A stretch of DNA of 64,000 bases, from contig NC_016474.1 in assembly GCF_000226095.1 (NCBI RefSeq), forward strand, positions 2,232,001-2,296,000, read 5' to 3'. Source of the stretch: Thermothelomyces thermophilus ATCC 42464 (lineage: Eukaryota; Ascomycota; Sordariomycetes; Sordariales; Chaetomiaceae). Below the pieces are notes generated by a model. That model did no database searches, was not told the origin of the DNA, and was given only the letters and a program-made list of their open reading frames with translations. Both the position numbers and the translations under genes were made by a program. Below, piece by piece: positions 51,436 through 58,573 of the stretch. The stretch's first letter is position 1. Each line of letters starts with the position of its first letter.

Positions 51436-51454
51436 GGCTTTCGACCCGAAAGCC
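51436..51454. other. Perfect hairpin just upstream of the polypurine tract
   Basis: GGCTTTCG (51436-51443), three-base loop, CGAAAGCC (51447-51454): an 8-bp perfect stem. The same hairpin, with RIP changes, precedes the purine tract in copies 1, 2, 4, 5 and 6, even where nearby U3 and antisense-gene sequences differ completely. Confidence 0.6.
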
Positions 51455-51545
51455 CTCTTAGGCCGTTTCAAATAGCGCCAACAACCCTTCGCTTGTGAGT
51501 ACTGCATTCTCCCTGTTTCTGCGTCGTGGTCGCCATGTTGACAAA

Positions 51546-52207
51546 ATGCCGATAGAGAAACGGAAGTCGCATTCTGCACGTTACCGTGCTTCCCTTGCTC
51601 AGAACATCGCTGAGAACGGTTTTGTCGTTATGCCTTGCTCTTGGTGCGCGTCGCAAGGCCTCGTTTGCAAAATGATCGCGCGTACGAAGCGTTGCGAAGC
51701 CTGCGTTCGTCGAGGTCGTTCTTGCGATGGCTCTGGCATACCGCTTTCTTCCTGTAAGCACGTTTTCTTCTTCTTTTTTTTTTTTTTTTTTTTTTTTGAA
51801 TGTGATTCCTGATGTTCGTTCTAGTGGATCGCATTCTCCAGGAGCAGCGTCGTATCAAGGATGCTGAACGTCGTGCCGAACTTGAGCTGGATGAATCTCA
51901 ACGCCGTCTGGAAGAAGCCCAGCGCGAGTTGTCCGAAAAGCTTGCGCGGCTCCGGCGTCTTCGTCAGCAGAAGGAGTTTTTGGTGGAGAAAGGTGCCGAC
52001 ATGGTGGCGCGTGGTCTGTCGACCTTGGACGAGTTGGAGGAGGTTGAGCGGCAAGAGACGCCTGCTATGCCCTCGTCACAGATTAATGATGCCGTCGATG
52101 CTGTCGACTGGGGCGCCGTCTTTGGTTCTGTCCCGGGTTTTCCTTTGGTCGATCCGGATTCTGCCGGTGGAACTGTTCCAGTTTCTCAGGGCAGTTCAAA
52201 TTCTTGA
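51546..52207 (+). CDS. Antisense gene of copy 7: Zn2Cys6-like cluster plus coiled-coil protein, two exons
   Basis: Plus-strand gene, opposite to gag-pol, predicted as exons 51546-51753 and 51825-52207 (196 residues). Cys31, 34, 41, 50, 53 and 60 have the spacing C-x2-C-x6-C-x8-C-x2-C-x6-C, which fits the fungal GAL4-type Zn2Cys6 DNA-binding cluster, embedded in an Arg/Lys-rich N-terminus. Residues about 74-125 form a highly charged coiled coil (possible dimerisation), then an acidic segment (DAVDAVDWG) and a Ser/Gly-rich tail. Splicing joins the frames precisely (TCC-T|TG-GAT) and removes a poly-T tract. The ATG at 51546 was chosen because copy 5 keeps the same start; an in-frame ATG at 51495 is possible. 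The stop codon lies within pol's 3' end, giving a 125-bp tail-to-tail overlap. A DNA-binding regulator is an inference; proteins like this seem to recur in fungal genomes, from memory only. Confidence 0.8.
51754..51824 (+). other. Intron of the antisense gene
   Basis: A 71-bp predicted intron: donor GTAAGC at 51754, a long poly-T run (about 51774-51797), a possible branch point (CCTGAT near 51809), acceptor CTAG ending at 51824. Copy 5 has the matching poly-T tract, and copy 2 a 47-bp intron at the same codon position with a RIP-mutated donor. Confidence 0.75.
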
Positions 52208-55200
52208 CTGGTTCCCATGAGTTGTCCTCTGGTCCAAAATCAAGCCATTTGACCAGGTACTGCAGTTCCTCGTTGATGATGCGTGAATCCAGAATTTCTT
52301 CGACGTCCCATTCTTCCTCTTCGTCCTCTGCTTCGATGTGCGTGGCAACCTTGGCGTTCTTTGGTGCTGGTTCGAGAAGTGAAATATGAAAAACATCCGT
52401 CCGTAGTCGCATAGATGACGGTAACGATAGTCGGTAGTTGGATGTCGAGATTCGTTCTTTGATAACGAAGGGTCCGACCTTCTTGAAGTCCAGCTTCGTG
52501 CTTGGTCGTTTGGTTTGCAAGTTTCGTGCGATCAGGTAGACTTTGTCTCCCCTCTCTAGGCGAGGTCCCTCGAGCCTGTGTTTGTCGTAGTAGTTCTTCA
52601 TTCTGGTCTTGACAAACTCGAGTTCCTTTTTGAGCTTTTCATGCAGTGCGTGCATCTGTTCTGCTTTGACTGCTGCTCTCGGCACTGTGACCTCTGGTCC
52701 TTGCCTAAGGTCTGCTTCATATCCGTAGTTCGCGAAGAACGGTGTGACTTTGGTCGTTTCTGTCGGCGTCGTGTTGTAGGCGAGTTGTGCTGTTGGTAAC
52801 AGCATGACCCAGTCGTCTTGTTGGTAATTGACGTAAGAGCGGAGGTATTGCTCAACAACTTGGTTTAGTCGCTCCGTTTGTCCGTCGGTCTGCGGGTGAT
52901 ATGCCGTTGACAGCTTGCTGTTGACGCCTAATCGTTGCATTAACGCTTGCCAGAACTTCGATGCGAACTTGGTGTCTCTGTCGGTGATCCATTCTTGCGG
53001 CCAAGCATGCACTGATGCAACTTGCCGATAGATCACGTCTGCCAACTGTTCCGCTGTCCAGGACTCCTTGTAGGGAAAGAAATATGCCCACTTAGTCAGG
53101 CGATCTACTACAGTAAGAATACTGTCGTAGGTCACTCCTGTGGCTGTGTCCTTGGATTCTGGCAGCTTCGTGATGAAGTCCATCGCAACTGAACTCCATG
53201 GTTTGTCAGCTGTTGGTAGTGGCTGAAGTAGCCCGTACGGCTTGTGTCGTGCCGTTTTGCTCCGATTGCAGATGTCGCAGTTCCGTACGACTTCCTTAAC
53301 TCGTGCCGTTAACTGTGGAAAGTCGTAGTGCTTCTTGACTTGTGCGACAGTCTTCGTGACTCCTTTGTGTCCTCCGAGTTTTGATTCGTGGAGTTCTCGA
53401 ATCATTCGCAGCTGTTGATCCTTGTCGTGGATGTACGCTTTGTCTCGGTACCAGAGTTTCCCATCTCTTTCTTCCACTCCGTCAGGTACCACTGGTCCGG
53501 GTGCTGCTTGATACTGTGCCTCGTTGATCCTTTCCTCTCGAAAGATTGCGCAGCATTCTAGGAACGAGTCAAGTGGATCATCTTCCACGGGTGTCTGCGT
53601 TTCGTGGTGCAACGTCCCGTCTGTTCGTTCCTTGAACAACGGTGGTGTTGTTCCCGTTCGTCCTTTCGTGTGATCCGTTCGTCGGCTTAAAATGTCTGCT
53701 CGTGCGTTTTCTTTGCCCTTCTTGTAGCGGATCTCGAAGTTGAATTCCGCGAGGAATTCTGCCCATCGTATTTGTCGTCCGTTGAGTTCCTTCGTCGTCG
53801 TGAAGTATCGCAAGTTCTTGTGATCCGTATACACTTGTACCGGTTCAATCGTGCCGCTGAGGTATGGTCGCCATTCCTTGAAAGCTTCGACAATCGCAAG
53901 TAGTTCCTTGTCGTGGATCGGATAATTGAGACGTGGTCCGTCGAGCTTCTTTGAAAAGAAGGCTACAGGATGTAGCTTCCCTTGTTCGTCTCGTTGTCCC
54001 AATTGTCCTCCGATGGCGTAGTCTGAAGCGTCCGTTTCCACCTCGAATGGCTTCTTGGGGTCTGGCAGTACCAGTACTGGATCTTTGGTAATGGCGTCGC
54101 GGATTTGCGTGAATGCTTGCTCGTGTTGCTCTTCCCATTGGAATTCAGCATTCTTCTTGGTGAGTTCGTGCAAAGGTCGTGCGATCGCTCCAAAGTTCCT
54201 GATGAACATCCGGTAGAAGTTCGCAAATCCGATGAAACTTCGTACTTCCGTGGCTGACGCTGGTTGTGGCCAATTCTTGATGGCTTCAACCTTTGAAGGT
54301 TCCATCCGGATTTGTCCGGGGGATATTTCGTATCCCAAAAAGACTGTCTTCCTGACATGGAATTCGCTCTTTTCCTTGTTGACTGATAGCTTGTACGCGT
54401 GCAGCGCGTCCAGCACTGCTTTCACGTGCCTCCGGTGTTCGTCCATCGTCTTGGAGAAGATGAGTATGTCGTCGAGATAACATACCGCAAATTTGTCGAG
54501 AAAGGGTTGGATAGCTTGATCAATCAGGGCTTGGAACGTTGCCGGCGCGTTCGTAAGTCCGAATGGCATGACGAGGTACTCGTAGTGGCCATAGGGTGTC
54601 CTAAAGGCCGTTTTCCACTCGTCGCCTTCTTTGATCCGTATGTGGTTGTAGGCCGATGGCAAGTCAAGACGCGTGAAATATTGGGCTCCTGCCAACTGAT
54701 CTCGGAGCCGTGAGATCAGCGGTAACGGGTATCGGTTTTTCACGGTCTGTTCGTTGAGTTGCCGATAGTCGACACATAACCGTAGCTTTCCGTCTTTCTT
54801 TGGCACAAACAGGATTGGGTAGCCTGCTGGCGATGTCGACGGGCGGATATGTCCTCTTCGAAGGTTCTCCTCCAAATATCGCTTAAGTTCTTCGTTCTGC
54901 GTCTGGCTCGTGTGGTAAATCTTGAAGAACTTCAGTCGTGCTCCTTCCTTGAGCTTGATCTCGTGATCCCATGGGCCGTGTTCTGGTAATCCTTCCAGAT
55001 GTTTCGGTTCGAATGCTGGGTGTCCCTCATACTCCTTCGGTACTTCCCCAGTCTTGTCTCGTCTCTCGGTTTTCTGATAGTATGCGAACTTGGTTCCGTC
55101 CATGGCGATACTGGCGATTTCTCCTGTCTCAACCCACTGCTCCAATTGCAGTGCTCCGCATTCGTCAACGGAGAGAACAGCTATCGGCGATTCAGCTCGT

Positions 55201-55871
55201 TCCTCCTGTCGCAATATCGATGTCGTTGTGCCGCCTCTTCCAGAGTCCGTAGTGGTCTGCCTGCCACTGTCCGTCTCTTGCGGTGGATCCGTAGGACATG
55301 CCTTTCCTTGAGCATCGTCCGCTCGCGATCCTTGCGCGCTCCCCATCTTGCTGGTCGAATACGACTCCGTTCGGGGTCGCAGGTGGCCACCATTCTTCCA
55401 GCTGATGTCCGGGTCGTAATCTTCATGCCATGGTAACCCCAATATCATGTCTTTGTCGTTGCCCATGTCCACGATGCTGAATACGACTGCTGTGGTCTTC
55501 CCTGCCACAGTGATGTCGATCGGTTCGGTCTCTCTGCGTACCCATTGCGTCGGAAATGGCCCTTTGACTATGCCATGCTTCCGCTTCATTCTCCAGGGTA
55601 TCCGTAGCTGATTCACAAGTGTCGGCGAAATCAGATTCATCTCTGCTCCACTGTCCACTAGTGCGAGCATTTCGTGCTGTCTCCATTGTGCTGTTATCCA
55701 CAGTCGCTTGTCTTGCCGCCGTCGTCCAAAGATTGCAGCGATTTCCCATGTTTCTGCCGGGAGGTCTCGATATAGTGGTCCCTTGCGCCAGTTCCTCCTG
55801 TACTGCGCTACCACTTGCCGCTGCACGGGCGTTAATGGTTTCCGGGCCCCTCGAAGGGCCCTGACCCGTTT
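52083..55871 (-). CDS. pol: Pol polyprotein: protease, RT, RNase H, integrase, chromodomain
   Basis: Translated by -1 frameshift from gag. The frame is open from 55877; it has no ATG near its start, and a GTG at 55826 is not needed. Numbered from that GTG (1247 residues): aspartic protease LVDSGAEMN (Asp58); RT about 320-500 with LDLPSAY (Asp388) and YLDD (450-453); RNase H about 593-715 (Asp599, Glu641, Asp668); integrase zinc finger His813, His820, Cys850, Cys853; integrase core Asp883, Asp949, Glu985 (34-36-residue type spacing); C-terminal chromodomain about 1172-1225 (EWDVEEILDSR, YLVKW, SWEP). The domain order is that of chromoviruses, whose chromodomains target integration to particular chromatin. 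All catalytic residues are present and no stop interrupts the frame. The 3' end overlaps the antisense gene. Confidence 0.97.
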   Translation of the reverse strand, partial: KRVRALRGARKPLTPVQRQVVAQYRRNWRKGPLYRDLPAETWEIAAIFGRRRQDKRLWITAQWRQHEMLALVDSGAEMNLISPTLVNQLRIPWRMKRKHGIVKGPFPTQWVRRETEPIDITVAGKTTAVVFSIVDMGNDKDMILGLPWHEDYDPDISWKNGGHLRPRTESYSTSKMGSAQGSRADDAQGKACPTDPPQETDSGRQTTTDSGRGGTTTSILRQEERAESPIAVLSVDECGALQLEQWVETGEIASIAMDGTKFAYYQKTERRDKTGEVPKEYEGHPAFEPKHLEGLPEHGPWDHEIKLKEGARLKFFKIYHTSQTQNEELKRYLEENLRRGHIRPSTSPAGYPILFVPKKDGKLRLCVDYRQLNEQTVKNRYPLPLISRLRDQLAGAQYFTRLDLPSAYNHIRIKEGDEWKTAFRTPYGHYEYLVMPFGLTNAPATFQALIDQAIQPFLDKFAVCYLDDILIFSKTMDEHRRHVKAVLDALHAYKLSVNKEKSEFHVRKTVFLGYEISPGQIRMEPSKVEAIKNWPQPASATEVRSFIGFANFYRMFIRNFGAIARPLHELTKKNAEFQWEEQHEQAFTQIRDAITKDPVLVLPDPKKPFEVETDASDYAIGGQLGQRDEQGKLHPVAFFSKKLDGPRLNYPIHDKELLAIVEAFKEWRPYLSGTIEPVQVYTDHKNLRYFTTTKELNGRQIRWAEFLAEFNFEIRYKKGKENARADILSRRTDHTKGRTGTTPPLFKERTDGTLHHETQTPVEDDPLDSFLECCAIFREERINEAQYQAAPGPVVPDGVEERDGKLWYRDKAYIHDKDQQLRMIRELHESKLGGHKGVTKTVAQVKKHYDFPQLTARVKEVVRNCDICNRSKTARHKPYGLLQPLPTADKPWSSVAMDFITKLPESKDTATGVTYDSILTVVDRLTKWAYFFPYKESWTAEQLADVIYRQVASVHAWPQEWITDRDTKFASKFWQALMQRLGVNSKLSTAYHPQTDGQTERLNQVVEQYLRSYVNYQQDDWVMLLPTAQLAYNTTPTETTKVTPFFANYGYEADLRQGPEVTVPRAAVKAEQMHALHEKLKKELEFVKTRMKNYYDKHRLEGPRLERGDKVYLIARNLQTKRPSTKLDFKKVGPFVIKERISTSNYRLSLPSSMRLRTDVFHISLLEPAPKNAKVATHIEAEDEEEEWDVEEILDSRIINEELQYLVKWLDFGPEDNSWEPVKNLNCPEKLEQFHRQNPDRPKENPGQNQRRRPSRQHRRHH

Positions 55872-58093
55872 CCCAGGTCAGTGCTGACCTCTTCGGTTGT
55901 TCGGCTGATAGCGGCTTCGTCGATCGTGCTCATTTCCGTGAGCCATTGAGTGCTTGCGGCTTCCCACCATTGGGTCCGTTCTGCTTTCCGTCGTGCGTGC
56001 CATAGCTTCGTCTGAAGCTCCCGAATTCGCAATTTCTTTTCGTCCGCGTGATAGAGGCAATCGTTGCTCCAGCACGAGTCCCATGTGTCTCGTCCGGTTC
56101 CGCAGTGCCTAGGCCAGGCTCGTCTTGGAACTATCGTGATGCTTTCTGAATTGCGGGCTTCGATCTTCCAGAGCAATTCGGCCGCTCTGTTTCCTGCATC
56201 GTAGACCCATTCCACAGGGCGTAAGCCTCCGTCCCCGTTTTCCTGTCGGGTCGGCCAATGATTGTTTTCGAATTTGTCGCGGAAGTGATATCGACATTCG
56301 TGTGCCACACACTGAAACCAGGGCACTTGCGCATGTGCCTCGTGTCGAGGGTGCAGTCGCATGGCGTCGCCTGGGAGGTATTGGAATTCTTTCCCGAATC
56401 CTTCCCATTGTACGTGGACCGTAGGTACTCCAGTGCTGACATAGGAGTGTTTCTTCCAGTAGCTTTCCCACGTGCGTTCGTCTTTTCCGCGGTTCGCGCG
56501 CATGAACTGGTATTCTGGGTTCCGCACGTCGTTGCTGAGTTGCTGATCGTCAAGGTACTCGGCGTAGCTATCGGGCCCATCATATGTCACAGGCTGTTCT
56601 CCTTTGATGGCTTCCACGATACGTCGGAGTTCCCTCATTTCGTCCTTCATCTCTTCGCTCTGCTGGGCGAGTCGAGTCAAGCGCCCATCCCGTTCGCGCA
56701 GTTCCGTGTTGAGTCGGAAAACTTCGTTGCGGTACCATTCGATTCGTTCCTGGAGGAATAGAGCATTGGGTCCGGGTCTTTCGATTCCTTGGGTGTCGGT
56801 TGTCCACGATCCATCCCGCCTCTGCGTGACTGTGAAACCCCACTGCCTCAAGGCTGGGAGAATCGAAACTGGCGGTGCATATTCTCCTGCCATGTCCCAT
56901 TCGGCAAGACCTGTCTCTGGGTCCACAGTGACCAGTTCGGAGTACGGTGCTTGTTCGTCTTCACCGTTGCCGTCGTGTCCGAGACTGTCCGTGTCACTGC
57001 CCTTGTCTTCGTAGCTCGTGGCCGCTACTTCGATGACGTCCTTGGTGGTTTCGTCGATGGCCGCAATTTCCTTTCCAGGGGTTGGTTTCCATTCTTTCTT
57101 CGGGCTTCGGCATTCTCGCTTGTAGTGCCCTTTCTTTCCGCAGTTGTAGCAGGTAACATTAGACTTGTCTTTGGCCGTCTTCTTCTGGTCCTGCTTCTGC
57201 GCTGCATCCACATCCATGGCTCCGGGGTGCGTCCCGTACGAGGTACTGACGTACGCTCGCTTTTTCTTGTCGTTGGCCTTAACCGTGGTTCCGTTCATTC
57301 GACCTCGTTTCTGCTGCTCTCGTGCGTAGAGTCGATCATCGATCCTGATGGCCTGCGCGATGTATTCGTCCAGAGTCTCAGGCCGATCGTACTTGTACAG
57401 CTCGTCCTTGACCTTTTCCTTCAAGCCGTTATAGAACAATTGCATCAACGCCTCGTCGTTAAGCTGAGACTTGAGCATGTCCTGTCTGAACTGTGCGGCG
57501 TAGGAGGCTGCTGACTTGGTCTGTCGGAGATTGGCGAGTCTTTCTTGCGCATGGATTTTCTCGTCTTTGTCGCCAAAGACCTTCCGAAGCTCTTCTTCGA
57601 AACGGTCGTAGGATCGAAAGACTGCCTGCGTGAACGCGTCTCGGTCGTCTTCGTCTTCCTCGGTGAGATAGTCGTTCCACGTAGGCTCGAACCATCTGAG
57701 TGCCTTGCCCTCTAGTCTCGTGGCTGCGTAGAGGACTTTGGCTTTGTCGTCCGGAAACTTGTCGTCATTGAGCCGGAAGTAGGATCGGAGGTTTGTCAAG
57801 AATCCTGCGAGATCCTCCTTGGTTCCTCCGTATTTGCCAGGTGGTTCGATCTTGATGCGCTTCGCTTTGGCGCCCTCGAGTGCCTCGATTTTGGCGTAGG
57901 CCTCGTTGACCAACTTCTGCGAGTACTTTTCGCGGTTCTCGAGTTCCTTGATTCGAGCTTGAGCAGCCTTGTCTCTCTGGTCCAACTCCTGGATCCGCTG
58001 CTGGAGTTGACCAAGCTGGGCGAGCAGTTGTTCGGCCGTGACGTTGGTATCCATGTCGGTGTCGAGGTCGAGGTCTCCTCCGTTCTGAACCAT
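55832..58093 (-). CDS. gag: Gag capsid/nucleocapsid protein with unusually long C-terminal extension
   Basis: A 753-residue gag starting at ATG 58093, only 27 bases after the LTR. Residues 20-75 form a coiled coil; 85-260 correspond to the retrotransposon gag domain (WFEPTW, AQERLANLRQ, YAAQFR motifs); 280-312 is basic; the CCHC knuckle CYNCGKKGHYKREC has Cys315, Cys318, His323 and Cys328. Beyond it lie about 420 further residues not usual in Ty3/gypsy gags: an acidic part, a second short coiled coil (about 465-500), and a Cys/His-rich part near 605-640 (C-x4-C-x2-H-x7-H) and 685-715. The function of this extension is unknown. Five RIP-mutated copies keep exactly the same gag length except one. 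Confidence 0.95.
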   Translation of the reverse strand: MVQNGGDLDLDTDMDTNVTAEQLLAQLGQLQQRIQELDQRDKAAQARIKELENREKYSQKLVNEAYAKIEALEGAKAKRIKIEPPGKYGGTKEDLAGFLTNLRSYFRLNDDKFPDDKAKVLYAATRLEGKALRWFEPTWNDYLTEEDEDDRDAFTQAVFRSYDRFEEELRKVFGDKDEKIHAQERLANLRQTKSAASYAAQFRQDMLKSQLNDEALMQLFYNGLKEKVKDELYKYDRPETLDEYIAQAIRIDDRLYAREQQKRGRMNGTTVKANDKKKRAYVSTSYGTHPGAMDVDAAQKQDQKKTAKDKSNVTCYNCGKKGHYKRECRSPKKEWKPTPGKEIAAIDETTKDVIEVAATSYEDKGSDTDSLGHDGNGEDEQAPYSELVTVDPETGLAEWDMAGEYAPPVSILPALRQWGFTVTQRRDGSWTTDTQGIERPGPNALFLQERIEWYRNEVFRLNTELRERDGRLTRLAQQSEEMKDEMRELRRIVEAIKGEQPVTYDGPDSYAEYLDDQQLSNDVRNPEYQFMRANRGKDERTWESYWKKHSYVSTGVPTVHVQWEGFGKEFQYLPGDAMRLHPRHEAHAQVPWFQCVAHECRYHFRDKFENNHWPTRQENGDGGLRPVEWVYDAGNRAAELLWKIEARNSESITIVPRRAWPRHCGTGRDTWDSCWSNDCLYHADEKKLRIRELQTKLWHARRKAERTQWWEAASTQWLTEMSTIDEAAISRTTEEVSTDLGNGSGPFEGPGNH
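55844..55874 (-). promoter_or_regulatory. -1 programmed ribosomal frameshift signal (gag to pol)
   Basis: On the minus strand: slippery heptamer G GGA AAC in gag phase (55874-55868), a 6-base spacer GGGTCA, then a stem of GGGCCCT and GGGGCCC (7 bp with one G-U) closed by a UCGA tetraloop (55861-55844). A TGA in the pol frame sits 4 bases before the heptamer (55880-55878) and the gag TAA is at 55834-55832, so the shift must occur in this short overlap. This fits the known X XXY YYZ plus hairpin rule; GGGAAAC is used by known retroviruses. Confidence 0.85.
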
Positions 58094-58107
58094 GACAGAA
58101 CAAAGGG

Positions 58108-58118
58108 AGTGGTAACAA
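58108..58118 (-). promoter_or_regulatory. Primer-binding site, predicted self-priming type
   Basis: Two bases after the 5' LTR the minus strand reads TTGTTACCACT, the exact complement of AGTGGTAACAA inside the LTR (58303-58293). No TGG expected for a tRNA primer is present here. This arrangement matches the Tf1/sushi-type self-primer, in which the 5' end of the RNA folds back to prime reverse transcription. Confidence 0.7.
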
Positions 58119-58292
58119 CGTGTGACGAACCCAACTCAGACTTCTTCTGAAAGGGTCCAGACGGAGGTGGGTGAAGCAGGACAAGCAGGCAGGTCGTCTG
58201 AGGGATTCGGTGAAGCCAAAGGGTTCACAACAACACTTAGAGTTGTCTCTCACAGTAATCAGCAATGCTTGGTATGAGTACTGTGATTGTGA

Positions 58293-58303
58293 TTGTTACC
58301 ACT
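58293..58303 (-). promoter_or_regulatory. Predicted self-primer / RNA 5' end
   Basis: AGTGGTAACAA on the minus strand, complementary over 11 bases to the site at 58118-58108. If the Tf1 model holds, the transcript starts at or near 58303, about 49 bases after the TATA box. Confidence 0.6.
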
Positions 58304-58344
58304 GGTGAACTCCCAGAGTCCACCATAACGAGTGACTAGCTAGC

Positions 58345-58352
58345 TATATATA
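58345..58352 (-). promoter_or_regulatory. TATA box of the 5' LTR
   Basis: TATATATA, conserved in position in every LTR type in the window, at the U3/R junction. It is palindromic, so the copy in the other LTR (51195-51202) could also serve plus-strand transcription of the antisense gene. Confidence 0.6.
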
Positions 58353-58568
58353 CACAATTGTCTGTCCTTCTTCAATAGTTATCACCAGTACCACTCCTCC
58401 TTTCACTTCGTGATTCTGCGTTGTCGACGGTGACATGTTATTATCACCAGTGAAGACCTTAGTCTTGGCGGTGATAATCTTCTGATTGGTCCGTCAAGTG
58501 ATTGGCTGTCGGAATGTCCCGCGTCCTGGCTGCAGCCTGCCAGGCCGCCCATGTGCTTATTCGTGACA

Positions 58569-58573
58569 TTATC
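58569..58573. repeat. Target-site duplication TTATC of copy 7, right
   Basis: Exact partner of 50966-50970. Confidence 0.92.

Larger units (their letters stand above)
50971..58568 (-). mobile_element. Intact, unmutated chromovirus LTR retrotransposon (copy 7)
   Basis: A 7598-bp Ty3/gypsy element on the minus strand: LTR, 27-bp leader, gag, -1 frameshift, pol with chromodomain, antisense two-exon gene, polypurine tract, LTR. The LTRs are identical, the TSD TTATC is exact, all reading frames are open, and the base composition is balanced compared with the RIP-mutated surroundings. All parts needed for autonomous movement appear present. It must have landed after the surrounding copies were RIP-mutated. 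Confidence 0.95.
58121..58568 (-). repeat. 5' LTR of intact copy 7 (U3 type A)
   Basis: A 448-bp LTR identical by eye to 50971-51418, followed by the TSD TTATC (58569-58573). It holds the promoter for gag-pol and the predicted RNA 5' end near 58303. Confidence 0.97.

Noticed and set aside
51628-51858. Minus-strand Lys/Arg-run open frame
   Set aside because: The Lys run is only the reverse of the intron's poly-T tract; the plus-strand cysteine cluster is the real signal.
51812-52207. Separate single-exon gene starting at ATG 51812
   Set aside because: That ATG lies inside the predicted intron; homologues align across the splice joint, so 51825-52207 is exon 2 of the gene starting at 51546.
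55090-55311. 73-residue antisense open frame recurring at the same place in most copies (also 1494-1721, 10644-10865, 16546-16767, 22793-23014, 34628-34849, 49548-49769)
   Set aside because: It lies antisense to the protease-RT linker of pol. Its survival in RIP-mutated copies is explained by this frame lacking codons that RIP can turn into stops. It has no own start context or domain.
55826-55828. GTG as a genuine start codon of pol
   Set aside because: Fungal nuclear genes do not normally start at GTG, and the frame is open upstream to the frameshift heptamer, which explains pol expression better.
56789-57514. 241-residue open frame antisense to gag
   Set aside because: It is the mirror of a GC-balanced coding region; the true gag frame on the other strand has the knuckle and is conserved in length. 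Codon positions follow gag.
58108-58120. tRNA-type primer-binding site
   Set aside because: The sequence after the LTR has no TGG as needed for pairing with a tRNA CCA end; the 11-base match to the LTR itself is a better explanation.
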